This document shows positions 47,445 to 61,410 of a stretch of DNA of 64,000 nucleotides, piece by piece. The notes under the pieces were generated by a model. The model did not search any database. It was given only the letters and a program-made list of their open reading frames with translations, and had not been told where the DNA came from. Within the stretch, counting starts at the first letter, position 1; each line of letters begins with the position of its first letter. The DNA is from Puffinus mauretanicus (Eukaryota > Chordata > Aves > Procellariiformes > Procellariidae): contig JAJKFH010000948.1 in assembly GCA_023333565.1 (NCBI GenBank), positions 4,972,001-5,036,000 of the forward strand. Direction: 5' to 3'. The position numbers and the translations under genes were made by a program.

Positions 47445-50400
47445 TGCCAAATACTCTCTTTCCAATATATATTTTAAAATTAATCATATTTCTGAATTAC
47501 TTTTTTTCTGTTTTTCATCATGTAGAGCATCTGAGAACTCATCTGTAGAACCAAATTTTTCCACATCATTTAGTATCAGGAGGTACCTGCCAAAAGTGGC
47601 TGTTATCCAAATATGCTCATCTGGGCAGTCAAGGCCTTGGTGGGTGGGAGGGGAAAATTGGTCATTTCGTTGTCTGATTTCCAGATCGATAATCAGTTCA
47701 CAAATGCTAGTCATCCTCATTGTATCTTCTATCTTTGTAGTATCATACTCTGTGTTTGCTTCAAGAGGTACCTCATTTTCTCCTTCCTTCTGAATGACCA
47801 TATTCTTGAGAATCCAAGGTGTCAAAATTTGCATGGACAATGGGAGTCATTAAAGGATTACCTAGTGTCTGAAAGCTTTGCATTACAGTTGTGCTCTTCA
47901 TCTATTAACTCACTTGTGCAAAATCGATTAAATAGCCTTCTTTGGACTCATGTGGCCAACAGCTCCAAAAAATTACCTTCTTGTTTGAAAAGTACAGATC
48001 CATAATTCAATGCTCTTTGTAACCATAGTTCCTGACCCAACTGTGTGAAATATTAACAGTGGTAGGAGCACTGTATTTCTTTTGAGTGATTGCAAAAGCT
48101 TTAGAGCCTCCTTCCTGAATCACAAATGGTCTAGGTGATTCATGCTTATTTGGCTACTGTAGAAGTATTTTTAAGTACAATTACAAATCCATGATTAATA
48201 GTTAAAAAAAAAAAAAGTTCAGTATCAGGTTAGAATCTATTAAATGGGAATGATTTCTGTATACCTGCTTGCTGAGACTAGAAGCTGTTTGAGACATACT
48301 GCATTAGGAATTGCCCCAATGGATAATACCATTGGGGGTGACCCAAAGAATACAGGGATGAAAAAGTCCTTCCAGCTGCTTGCAGTAGTGCTCCTTGGAA
48401 AGAGAAAAAAGAAAAGCTGGTAGGCTGAAAGTCATTTGTCAACAAATCACTTGCACTTTTCCCGACTTTAACCATGGTATAATTTCATCCTTCCTCAGCA
48501 AGGCATGCTTACCTAAGCAGGCTGACTTAAGTAGGATTTAAGCATGTGCTTAATGATGGATAGAAAGTTACAAACACCTTAGTGGATTTAAGCATGAAAG
48601 TATATTTTGTCTTCCAAACTGAGCCCACAAATTAGCTGAACATACCCAAAATGCAGAGCCCAAAATGCAGCACAGTCCCTTTTGCATCTGCAGTAGAGCA
48701 AGGATGATGTCTGGATCTTCACCACCACCACCAAGGCAAACCTTTAGCAGAGGTCATAAACAAGACTGAAATCCATATAGGTACCATGTGAATAAGTTAC
48801 ACCATGTGCCTCCTCTGAACAAAAATCTTAAGCAAATGAACATTATTGAATTGCTTTTCATTTAAAAAGAATATGCTGAAAGTCTATTTTTGGCATTGGA
48901 GTAAACATACATTTATACCACTGTATAATGAAATAGGGATTCTTGGAACTTTCACCCATTTTCTCTTACAGATTAGTCTATGATGCACAGACACAAAAGC
49001 TGATATTGTTATAAAAACAATTACTATGTCAGGAAACTGACCTTCTTCAGAAAATTTGAACTATTTTCTCTCTCCCATGAAAAATGTTAAGAGTTAAGTG
49101 AACCTGATGTACTAAGGTGAGCAACTTGACAAGAAAAGAATAGGAGGGGGTGGAGAAAAAGGCAAACTATGACTATCCCACTCTTCCACTTCTGATCATC
49201 CCTCTGATTGCTGATTAGAAAACTACCCTTAAAAAGGAGAATGGAAAATTACTCTCCAGTTTCAAAACTGGGACCTTTTATTGTGTAAACTGTTGTATAA
49301 TATAACTATACATTTCACTAAAAATGAATTTTATGTCATGTTACCATTAAATTGTTGTTGACTAAGCAAAACTAAGAATAAAGCATGGATTAAAGGAGGA
49401 TCCTTAAGCATTTGGCTAAAACCAGCATTAGCTTCTCTCAGGCTACTAATTCTTACTGTGAAAGAGGTCAATACAATGGCGTTAGTAAAACAGTGATGTT
49501 TCTCTGCCTCTTATTTTGTCTCCCCAATATAAAATCAAGGAAAATTGGGTACCAGTCTTGAAGGACCTTCTTTGGCCAGCATAAAAGTATGGTCTGTAAA
49601 AGAAGGGTGGGTTGGAAAGAAAGATTAAAGTATTTGAAATGGAAAAAAGCCTTGTGGATAATTTTATTTTCATCTTCAGGGTCAAATATTCTTGTCCAGG
49701 AGTGAATGGATTTATCTGAAGGAAAAGTCTGAGCATATAAATAATCTCTTGGCTCAGTTTAGATTCTACATGTTGACAAAGTATCTCCTTTCTATTCTCT
49801 ATGACTTGTGGTATCACATTGTTTATTATCTGCCTACTTGTGGATCAAATAAAAAAGGTCACTTGCATTAGTCAAGAGGTCTGTAATGTTCTCAAGAGTC
49901 AAAAATGATCTGAAATGATATACTTGTTCTTTATAAAACTACCTCTTAATAGGCAGAAACACACTGTGGGAGCAGAATATCATTTAGGTATTCCTGCTTT
50001 ATATGCTATGCAGAGTTTCAATGCACTGCCGTGCCAAATGAGTTGGAAATTCTTATTATAATTCTTGGAATTACAATAAAACACACACCTTCATGAGTGT
50101 GTGGTGCAAAGCCTATTTGGCCTGAATTTTTTTAAATGTGCTACATAATTTTAACTCAGCTTTCAAGTAATGCAGCTGTTCCAGCTACACAAAGATCATT
50201 CTCTTGGAAACAGTTTATTTAAACCATATTGCCACTTAGGTATCTTTCATGGATCCCTTACAAATAGTCCATTGACTCCTCTCTCAGCCCTAGAATTTAC
50301 TGAGTTCATGAGACATCAGACGTCAGATGCAGGCTGGTGAGGTAGCTGGCCTGGTGATGGAGACTTCCTATCTTTGGATTTCCAGCTCTCCCAAAAATTT

Positions 50401-51756
50401 TCCATATGACCTCAGCAAATATCAAATTCTCAAGCTTCTCCCCTACTGTAAGATGCGGGTGATAATGCTTCCTTTTTCTATTTACCCTCCTTAAACTGAG
50501 CAACAATGGGTGTGCATTGCCTCATGTGGGACAAGACGTGGGGTTATGGTCCCATCTGCTCTTCCACACGCACAAAAGCTGCCTGAAGGCCTGTGCAACA
50601 GCCCAGAAGAGAATTCTAGCACACTCCCTGTCATATATCCAGCTGATGACTGGTCTTTGTGTCTTTTATTACTGTTGACTGATGGAAAGGCACAATACTA
50701 ACCCTGCTTTGCTGGAAGGGCTGCATTATTTGCGTCAACCCAAGTATTAATCTTTTCTCTGTATAAATAGAAACAATACATCTATACTGCGTGCACCCCT
50801 GAAAGCATTCTTGGATCAAAATTTGGAAATTTAAATTAAAGGAAAAAGATGTCATATTAAAAAGCAAGCCTACAGCTAACAGCGTTCTCCTATAGCATGG
50901 GACTTTCTGAGACACAAAGTTCAGTGACAATAGAATACAGCACTACATTTGCAGTTTCTTTAGGGGGTTACAGTGCATAATATGAACAGGTCATCCAAAG
51001 AGAGCTTTGCTACAGGAATTCTTTATTATTACTATTATTATTGTTATTGTTATTACTGTGAATCTGTAATGGTTGCTTTGCTGCTGTGTATTTCCTGCTC
51101 TGACTCCCAGGTACAGAAATGACAAAATACTTCAACAGATGAAAGGCTGTCCTTAGGGTATTTCCAGCTCAGTAAAAAGTGGGAAGTACAAGACATCTCA
51201 CAAGAAAGCCTATCCTTTAGCAATTTATAGCTGTATTGTGCACAGCCTGAATCTTTTGAGCAGGATCTTTGGGACACTCTCCTTTTGTCCATCCTGAGTA
51301 TACCTCCTTCTTCATCATCCTCCTTCTTTTGTCTTTTTTTTTTTCTTCTTCTTCTTTTTTCTTTAAACAAGGGTAGCTGCAGGCTGCTCCTCTTGTTTCA
51401 CTAGGGATTTAGACTTCAGTATTAGGTCAGGTCTGTGAACTCTCCTGTTATGTTAAAAATCCTGAGACAAATCCTAGTTCCCTTGTGGTCCATGAGAATT
51501 TTGCCCTTGACTTCAACAGCACAGGACCATACAGAGAGGTTTTGTGCAAAGATCCAGGAAAGGAGGGCTTCCTTTTCCTTCCCATTTAACTCTTTCCTAA
51601 AAGACACTGAAGGGGTTGTCATTTTTGGTCCTTGGATATATAACTGCTTTGAAATAATGAAATTATATAGCTCTACAGTGTAGACTCTCTCACATATGTT
51701 TATCAATCCACTCCCCTGAAGGGTGTGAAGATCATTAGCTATACTTAACATACATT
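47445..51756. other. Unique non-coding block with a stop-poor minus-strand stretch
   Basis: No gene can be assigned. At 47484-47840 the minus strand is open for 118 codons, with a hydrophilic, acidic composition (for example TEYDTTKIEDTMRM and LNDVEKFGSTDEFSD). Further upstream on that strand (47841-48156) another frame carries protein-like segments separated by single stops. This could be a decayed exon or pseudogene, or chance. A pyrimidine tract lies at 51332-51362 and ATT/GTT repeats at about 51021-51056. Confidence 0.4.
51332..51362. repeat. Polypyrimidine tract (T and CTT units)
   Basis: T-run followed by CTT units. Low-complexity DNA; the Lys/Arg-rich minus frame here derives from it. 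Confidence 0.8.
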
Positions 51757-51880
51757 AAAACTAAAGGACAGAGGCATTTACTCAAGGTCATCATAGTAAC
51801 TGCTAACAGGAAAAGGATCTAAGCTCAGACTTTCTTATTTCAAGGCCAGCACCTTACCCTCAGGAGCCAGACTAGCAGCC
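51757..51880 (-). repeat. Possible MIR-like SINE remnant
   Basis: AAACTAAAGGACAGAGGCAT, TTACTCAAGGTCATCATAGT, AAGGATCTAAGCTCAGACTT and CCAGCACCTTACCC occur in the order of a reversed MIR: the regions corresponding to GAGGCACAGAG, CCCAAGGTCACACAG, GAACCCAGGTCT and the distal end. Ancient MIR copies are known in birds. The copy is diverged and the call is from memory. Confidence 0.4.
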
Positions 51881-54800
51881 TGAGAGGGACATATTTACTG
51901 AGGGTTTTTTCATTGTGCTAATTTAGTTTCTGAAAAAAAAAATGGTGGCTTATGCTCTGAAACAGGAGTCAAACTACTACTTCTGTGTCCAATTCTCATG
52001 AAACACGGTGGGGTTTTTGGCATAGGACCTCATGTTGCAATAATCAAGGGCTATACCTACCTAAATCTCACTCAAGTATTGGGACCACAGTTGAACTCAA
52101 AAGGTGATAACTAGCAATAATTTGTCAGATGTAATTAATGCAGGATCACCTTTAATAACATTCAGTCTGAAGTTTCTGCATGGCTCAGAAGTGGGTCAAT
52201 GCCTCAATTAAATTGAAGTGCCTAAACACCAAAACAAAAAAAATGCTGCTGTGATACATCCTGTGTCTAGTGTAAGCCCTTAATGTTGAAAATTGGGGGG
52301 TTGCTTTGGTAAGAGACCCCCAAAAGTTGAATATCTGTGGATTCATCAACATCAGAAGTATTGCAGGTGCTAGACCTGACTATGCACTAGCTAACACCAA
52401 GACTGGAAGTTAGTCATTTCAACACGGTTCTGCGACCACGCTAATAAGCACTAACAGGAAGTAGGCATTGCATCTTCTGATGCAGCTCTGCACTTCTCTC
52501 TCCTCTACCTTTCACTATGTGGAGAAAAAAATATCTGTTGAAGATGCTGGGGCTTTTGGTTTTCCAGTCCAATTCTGCAGAGCAAAAGAGAATCTCATAG
52601 TTTAAATACGCATAAGGATTTGAGGGAGTTCTGTTCCTTTTGCAGTTTCTGTGCCACTCCAGAAAGGCTTTAGAAAAAAAAGGTCAAGCATATTACTTCT
52701 GGTTTATTCTTATATTGAGTTTATATCCAATGAATGATACCAGTATGTTTTTCATTGGTTTCTATGAATTTTATAGTACAGAAGAGTTCATGAATTTGGG
52801 AGCATAAGATAAGCATTGACAGAAGTACAGAAGAGTAAGCGGCAGCATGGCTATGATGTTAAAAACAATAATTTACAGTATTGATTGACTTTGCCCTGAC
52901 TCATCACTGCTATGCTAGCTGCATTCGGTATATTGCTGCCAATATCAGACTATCCTGTATTTCTGTAAGTACCTAGCATTAATGCAACTCTATACTGAGA
53001 CATTAGGAAAAGAAAAGTAAGCACAAATATATTATGAATATGGATATAGATTTTACAGTGAGGGTGAGCTAATGGGTCAAATTTTGCCATTGGCTATTCA
53101 CCTGTAACAACCACAGAGAGCAAAGAAGCTGCATAGCTGAGATTGCTGAATCTCATAATAATCACCATTTACCTTGCTTATCTGTACATAGTATTTTATA
53201 TTGCTGTTACACTTTCAGCCTGCACATTTCCACCCATAAACAAATAAGCCAATCTGAGTGCCAAAGTTAATTTCTTAAATCCTCAGCTGGGCTTGTAAAT
53301 GTGGGCCCCGTTTTTCATAACTGTGAAGCAAGTGCAGTCCCCACTCATTTTAATAAGACATCAGGATGCTTACTGAAAAAAAGATGTGATAAAAGACAAC
53401 CTAGGAAGAAATATTAATATTTACATGTTCTTAATGCAGTTGTACAATTTCTCAAAAAATTCTGGAGTCTCCCTGGTTTGCCCAGTTGGATGACAACTTC
53501 ATGTCCTTGAAATCATAAGCCGCAGCATACTCCCCATGGTGGGCAGTCCCTGTTATGCAGCATACAAAAGGGCAAGGAGAGACTAGGCAAACATACAACA
53601 CAATGTAGGCTGCTTTACAATGCTGCAGATTCCCTCTGGCTTTGGAGAAACCAGAAAAAAACAATATGGCAGGTATGAGCAAGTTCCCTATACTTCAGAG
53701 ACAGATGGAGAAAAACTGAAGGAGCACCTAGGAGAGTCTAGGATACTAAAATTCCTGTAGCCCAGCTAATAAATCTATATTTACATTTGTTTGGTCTCCA
53801 AATTCTGTTTGAGTAAGATTAGTAAAAATATTGCAACCAAAAATCTTAATGGTTGATTGAGCTTCCAATTTCACTTGGTGAAAGTCAAGACCAGGTGTCT
53901 TATGAAACTGGTTTAATGACCCTGTGATCGACAAAGACCAGACTGTCCATGCTGATTAAGAATGATTAAGAAAACATTTCTGGTACTGTGGACCTCCAAA
54001 GTCTTAAAGAAGTGCCTCCAGACCTTCGAGAGAACAAATTGTCTTACATTGTGGTGATTCCTGCCTTCTCTCTTTAGAAACATCCTGGGGTTGGGGTGGG
54101 AGTGGGAAAAAGTCACAGCTGTACAACAAATTTCTTGTGTAGATTTTTACAGCTTTCCTTCAATAACAAAGTTAAAACAACTTAATTACATTAACAAGTA
54201 CATACCACTACTATATTAACTATGTTATGTGCATTTTTGCAGTTCAAGGGAAATAATCAAGTCTGATCCGTGGTACCATCAGCATATACATAGTATACCA
54301 TCATTCTTTCCTGAGCCTTCAACAGAAAAATTCTGGTGCTTTCCTGGTGCCTGGCTGAGATTGAATCACCAACAGGAGCAAGCTATTTAAGATTCAAGAA
54401 TAACCAATAAGGGCAGGCATGTACCATAAGCTGGTGAGCAAAGGAGGCGGAAACACTGAAAATATTTCAGTGTAACTTTTCAGTAACTTTTTCAGTTTTA
54501 AAATCTCAAGTCTTCAGCTATTTTTGCTTTACTTTAATGGGAAGCAGTTCTGCTTGTCTCTCTGGCTGCAAAATTGGAGATTTTTCAGTCTTACTCACTG
54601 CCAATGAAGGGATTGCACATGACATTCAAATATTCAGTTGGCAAGAAGTGCCAAAACCAAACACACATTTCTGTGAACAACTTTTGTGTACCTCTAAGGA
54701 CAAGCAGTCATGATTTTTGTACATAGAGGTGGCAGGTTGGAGTATTATGACTATATGCACTATACTGTAATGGCATCATAGTTGCTGGGGTTTTTAAACT

Positions 54801-55593
54801 AATAATTATATTCTTAAAGTAGTTGGGAGAAATTAGGGGTCAGAATGGAAGGTACCAGCACCAGGTTCTATTGGTAGGGAACCAAACACTGGACCACTTA
54901 ACATTAAAAAAAATCCCCAATTTGGAAATGTGTTAATGCTTCATTTGGACATTGCAATGAAACAGCCCCATATGTTTTTTGCTGGCCACTTAATACCACT
55001 CTGAATCTAGACCTTCAGAACTAAACAGAGTTCTGATATCTGCGTCTTGCATTATCTCCTTCCCAGCCCTTTATGTCTGAGGATGAATATTTTCAGGCTC
55101 TGTCTAATTCTCACAATGTGAAGAGCTTTGTGAAACAGCTTTTCAAGTAACATTTCAAGGAACAGAGCTCTAATGATTTCATTAACATAATGGCTGTTCA
55201 CAGATTTAACTGTAACTGAGCCAATGCATTGCCATTTTAGTGATGTTTAACAAAGTTCATTAACCCTGGATGTATTTCCTTATCACTGCTGCACTTAAAT
55301 TTTAATATAAGAAATGCACAGGACACACATTTACTTGTAAATTTGGTTATTTTCATACGTAAACATTTTCAGAAATATTTAATATATTTCTGTTTTTAGA
55401 AAAACTGTCTTTAAAGAGAATTGGACAGTACTGCACATATATATTTGAACACATTCTTTATAATAACATATGAACATCTAATGAAGGTGGGGAAGATAAT
55501 CAGTAAAATTACCTTTATTTTCTGTATCAAGTCTGTAGAATGAATAGCTAAGAATTATGCTGACTTCTATTTTATTAACAAGCAGATTTTAGT

Positions 55594-55616
55594 CATTCAT
55601 TCACTCATTCATTCAT
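55594..55616. repeat. (ATTC)n short microsatellite
   Basis: Five ATTC-type units with one substitution. Confidence 0.75.
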
Positions 55617-58600
55617 ATATTTTATGAATATCAAAAGAGGTGATTAAATTGAAAAAAAAATGCATCAAGTTGTGTAAAAGGGCGTCACCACTTTATAACT
55701 CAAATTGGATTTTTATTTGGGGTAAAAATCATATCAAATGTGGTAAAGAAACCCGTTTAATGTTACTGCGGTGGTTCTAACTAGAGAGTAGATAAGAACT
55801 TCAATTGAAGAATTTAAATTGCTTCAGATGCACTTTGCATTATAATTGCTTACATAGGTGGCTGGCAGAGGCATCACCCCTATTCTGTGCTCCTTTTTTT
55901 CCCCTAACGTAGGAATAAACACTTCCAGATTGTACCAGTTTCTAGTAATTATTCTTCCACAAATACTCTCATTCAAGATCTTTAGAAAAGCCCTAGAAAC
56001 AAGCTTTAACACACACAAGAGGGTTAAATAACATAAGGGCAGCCCCTGATAGCATAACAATTCCAAGCATCATGTTGCTTTCTTTCTATAAAGTTAAAAT
56101 ACACTATTTGACATTTGATTTGCTATCATATAAAGACTAATCTTCACAATTTTGAACAGTTTCTAGAGCCTTCTTTCAATTGTGTCCCGCAAGGAGGCAA
56201 TATTTCTTTCCAATTGGGAATGAATCAAATTATTAAGAGAGAAACCACAAAATAGGTGTTTCAGACCAAAGAAATTTTGGCACACGTTCTCTGGGTTTTA
56301 TCCCTTTCAAATGGATCTATGGACCCGCCGACAGCTGTCAGCATCCTACAGCGGCTGCTGTGTGTCAGTCTCCTTCAGCTGCGGGCTGTAATGCACCACC
56401 TCTTGCTGTGCAATATCCTGGCTGAGCAAGCCGGGAACATACTAAAAGGGACTTGTGTCCTTCCTTCACTGACAGTGCGCACTGCAGCAATTTCATAGCT
56501 CTTCCCGTCCTCTCACTACACCATCTCTTCATCCATAAATGTCCACTCTAACTCTTTCCCTTCTGCAGTCATTTAGGACTCCTTGTTTCACAAAATCCTG
56601 CTGATATTATTGGCCAGCAGTCAATAGGAGAAGAAAACAATCTCATTTTCCCCTTTCTACATGATTCCTTTCTGAAGTTCACTTTGTAAGTGCCTGACAC
56701 AGTAAGGTATTATTTTTCTCTTTAGAGCTCAGAATCAGATTTATTCATTCATACATGGGGTAGATCCATGTTTAAACTAGTTAAAGCACTCTTCTAAATC
56801 TCAGCTGGTTTTAATATAACTTTATCAATTTGGCCCCTACTTTTCCCACATCTTTTCATCACACCTTCACAGGTAAGAAGTTCCTTTGTTTTCAAGCTAT
56901 TGGCAATAGTCATGTGGTCTTGTTTGCAGGGTGACATGGATGAATGGAGCTAATACTGAGCAATCTGTGCAATGAGAAGCTCTGCAACTAAAGAAGAAAA
57001 TAGAAATCGTCAGCTTCTTGTAGAGTAATGTCTTATTGCAACTTACTCAATATTTATACAGTAGGCAAATCCATTTCTGAAAATCCCAAATAGAAGTTCG
57101 ATATCCTCATTATTCTAGATGTCCCTAATCCAAGCAACCCAAGTAGCCAAATGCTGTCCTGCTGCTAACACTCCTAGTCCTCCTGGCGTTGCTACCACGG
57201 GCATTGCTGGGAGGGACAAGCAGCCCTGTAGCCTGGTAAAGCAGTACTGCCATGGCTAGGAGCAGGCCACTGACACTGAAAGTCCTCAGGGCTGAGGCCC
57301 CTCAGGCATGCTTTGTCCAAACTTGGCTTTTGCTTGCTTGGAACTTTGTTTTGGCATATTTAGCTACAACAGCAATTTCTCCAATGACCAGGTGTCTATG
57401 CCTAATATATTTTATTTCTTATCTTTTTATGGTGTAACCATAATTTTTATACACATAGTAGTAACAAACAGCTATTCTGTGTAAATTAGAATAGTCAAAA
57501 CTGCCGCATGATGATGCAATGTAGAGAAACACAGACCTGGTATGACAACAGAGCCCTTGAAAGGGAGGACAAGGGATGCATTGTAAAGGAGTACAGGAAT
57601 GGAATGGTAAGAGAGAGGATGACGTTGAAGACTCCAGAGCTAGAAACAACTCCCCAAAGGGCAGATAAAGAAATGCAACCACGGGAGCTGGGTAAAACCA
57701 ACTTAAGCATAACAAAGAGAACAGTGAGCAGATCTAAACCACACTATATACAGGAAATTTGAGCGTGACATGGACTTGCAGATCAATTTTATATGTTAAA
57801 AAACATATCAAATTAGCCCCAAATAGACCCTAGAGTGAGGAAAAAGATGCCATTGTGATCAATTTCACACTTTTTCTGGTAAAAAAGAGAAAGAAACACC
57901 ATCAACAGCATCACTGTCCTCCTGGTGAAGAGTCTGGGACACTGTCAGCTCCCTGTAAATCCCCTCTTCCACTTCCAGCCAGACTGAAGCCACTGACCTT
58001 AGGACTCAGAGGGCTCTGGATGGGTGAGCATAACAGCAGAGAAAAGGGGTAGGTACTAGAAAGTGTGCATGTAAAAATTTTAACTATATTGTTCTTATTT
58101 ATTTTTGTTAAGCTTTTTTCTGTAATAGTTTCTTTTCTTTACTTTCTTTCTCTTTTTTTCCATGTACTAATTAGATCTGTACTAATAATTATTTGATTAG
58201 GCTTTTAAGATTTCAATTACCCTAACAATAAATTCTTAGCTTTGCATGTAAGGTGTGTTTCTGTTTTGTCAATACAATATTTTGAGTGTAACAGGTGTCT
58301 GAATAATGTAGGAATATTCAACCAGTAGTTCTATATCTGAACTACTCACCTTAAGCTTCCTTAAGAGTCAATAAAAATCAGTCCATGATCAATGGAGTCA
58401 AAGATGTAATTCACCTTAAAGCAAATATTTAAATTATATCCTCTATTTCCAGTGATCATAAAGGGATGTTCAATTTGTATCTTTGACAAAATGTCTATGC
58501 TGAGGCCTTCTGAAGTTAGAGATGAGTTTCATTTTGTTTAGTACATGAAATTTAGCATAGCTTTTGTTTTTGTATGGTGTCAAAAGCTTATATTTCAATG

Positions 58601-61391
58601 CACATTCAGCCCAACAAAAATAGTATAGTTTTGAACTAGCAAATATCATGTTGCAGGGATTCAAGTAATCACACTGCTTCAGTACTTGGATCAATTGGAA
58701 TGATTCCACTCGGTATAGCAGCAGAAAAATCAACACAGTGAGCCTCTATCTGCCATATACACCATTACAGTCTTCTGAGACCATGTACATATGTAAGTAA
58801 ATCTGGCAAGGCTGCTTTTTTCCATGTTCATGACACCCTTTTCTCTCAAACTTTCCTGCAGTTATTTAATTCTTACAGGAGTATGTCTCATAAAGCAGTA
58901 CAAGTTAAATTATCAGATGTTGTAATCAGAGTAGGACTGTTAACTGTAATGCTATGCGGGTATTTACTATGGAAAGATCTACTCTAGTGTTCAGTACAAT
59001 ACACAGCAAGAAAGGAAAACTTAATTACTGGTCACCCAGTCTGGCATTATCTTCTCCCTCTTCCAGGCTCCATAGTGGCAGAGCTAAGAAGCAGTCTTAT
59101 GGTTCCCCCATTCACAAAACACACAGAATATAATCATTCGAGTGTGACACTCCTCATGTGATGCCTTTTGACTTCAGTAAAGGAGGTTTCCAAACCCCAA
59201 AGATAAATAAGAAACAGCAATCTCAAAGTTAAAAACACCTGTAGAATATACCGAATATTTACAAAAAGAAAATTGGTAATTTTGCTCAGCTCTACTTTCA
59301 AGAAATAAATTAATCTGGATCTGGTATGTACTAAAGCAATCAGTATCTTTTACAAAAGGGCCCAACAAGAGAACACTGCAATGAGTAAGTTGGGTACAGC
59401 CTTGATTTATAATGAACCATGAAATTCTTTATATACATGAACACAAAACATTTTTAATACTTACAGTGATTTGATCTTTAAATTTCAATTTGCTGCTTCT
59501 GAACAAGCAGCTCAGACCTTTGACTGAAAGAGTTGTTCATATCCAAAAAACTTTGTTTACTTTCACTAGCTTACTTTAGGTAGCCAATAAGTGTTGCTTG
59601 TTTTCATTAACTAATGAAGATGGATATAAAAATATTGGTGAGAAGTATATTTATTTACCGTTTTGATTAAATTTTAAAACTGCTTACAAGTTGGAAATAC
59701 CTAGCCTCGTAGTATTTTATTATCAATTTGTTGCACCAAGTTACAGAGGGTGCTTTAATTTTTACTAGTTTATTAAACTCAAAACCTTTTTATGGGCAAA
59801 AGGAACATACCCAAGAATTATATTGCTAGTCTAATTAAATCTTAACAGACCAACCAGAGAATTGTTACTAGTATCCTTACAGTGATCCTAATACTTAGAG
59901 TTCAAGCTACATATAGTCAAAATGACACACACACACAAACTTTCTAGTGTCTACCGCCTTTCTTTGCCATTATGCTCACCTTTCCACTGTCCCTTTGGCT
60001 CCTCCATCAATTAATGGTTTCAACTGAGGCAAGATGCCAAGTGTTGCATGTCCTGTGCTGGGAGGAGTACAACGCTGACATTGATTTCTTCTTCCTCATT
60101 ATAAGTCCACTTGGGGTAATTTTTATGTGTTTACTAATATGCTCTACACTATGCTCTTTCTTCAATGGGCTGCAACTCCACTTTACATCCAAATTTGCTA
60201 TATATGGTATTGGATACTTGTTCATTTTATTTCCTTAATTACCCCTGAAGTTGCTTTAACTGGCTCCCAAGATTACTTTTCTTTGATTAGTAGTAATCAT
60301 CCTAACTAAGCTGTTTACAGCCCTGAGTCTCCCATACCCTCCTGTGCCTTTATTACCAACTCATGCCCATACTTCTCTATGCAGCATTTTATTCTGGGAT
60401 CATGGATAGCTCATTTACACATAATTACTACTTTTTATTACAACCTATTGGTTATACATCTATATATATATAAAAAAATATGTATGCTTGTGTGTGTTTA
60501 TAACATATATACACCCTAGCTTGAACATAGGAGGTAACAGTACCCAGGTCATTAGGTAGTTGTTTTTAGTTACACAAGCTAAAACGCTGCTCCAGAAAGG
60601 CCAAGAGAAGTCCAAATATAGTCCAACAAGCACTAAAGCATGTGCTGTGAGCTTAATGCACAGCCTGTGGTCTGTTACTAACAATGGCAACATTATATTT
60701 GCTGCACTACAAGGTTACAAATTCTTCTAAAATAAAAACAAAAATTAGTCATGAGGAGGTCATTTCAAATAATTTTCTTGGGCAGTATTCAGGCCATGTT
60801 AGAAAGAAAGCCCATTTATAGAGTTATAAAGTATAGCTTTCCAATTACAAAAAGAAGAGCTGTGCATGAATAAGAGAAGAACACAAGGACAGATCAGTAG
60901 TCTAAGCAAACAGCCACTGATGGAAGAGCTGGGCTTGTATTAGACAGGATGGAAAAACATGAAGGGGTAGAAATGGAACACTGGTACTTTCCACTGATGA
61001 AGAGGATGGAGTAAATGCTTTCTTCATGTGACCAGGGATGGAATAAAACAAAACAAAACAGGGTGCATTTAAAGAAAGGAAGTTAGATTAGATTTTTTTT
61101 ATCTATATATATAAAAGTAATATATATACACAACTATAGTTTTCATAATAAGGATGGGAAGCAGAATAGATTGCCTGAGAAGGTTGCAAAATGCCATTCC
61201 TGGGTAGAGCAGCAGTCCAGAATAGGCTGGAGAAACATAATTAGATACAGCACAGCACAATCCTCCTTGGAGATAATAGCTGGACTTAGCAATCTTTAGG
61301 AATCTTCCTGGTTTTTCTCTCCATAATTCCTCAGGTAGGCTCTTGTGAACCCAAAAAGTCAAGTACAATAAAATTAAGAATAATTCTGGAC

Positions 61392-61410
61392 AAAAAAAAA
61401 AAAAAAAAAA
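61392..61410 (+). repeat. Poly-A tract (19 A)
   Basis: Nineteen consecutive A. No processed-pseudogene or SINE body is recognised to the left of it. Confidence 0.85.

Noticed and set aside
53075..53350. Additional ancient-repeat words (GGGTCAAATTTTGCCATTGG; GCAGTCCCCACTCATTTTAA)
   Set aside because: Resemble old sauropsid repeats, but the matches are too short to place boundaries.
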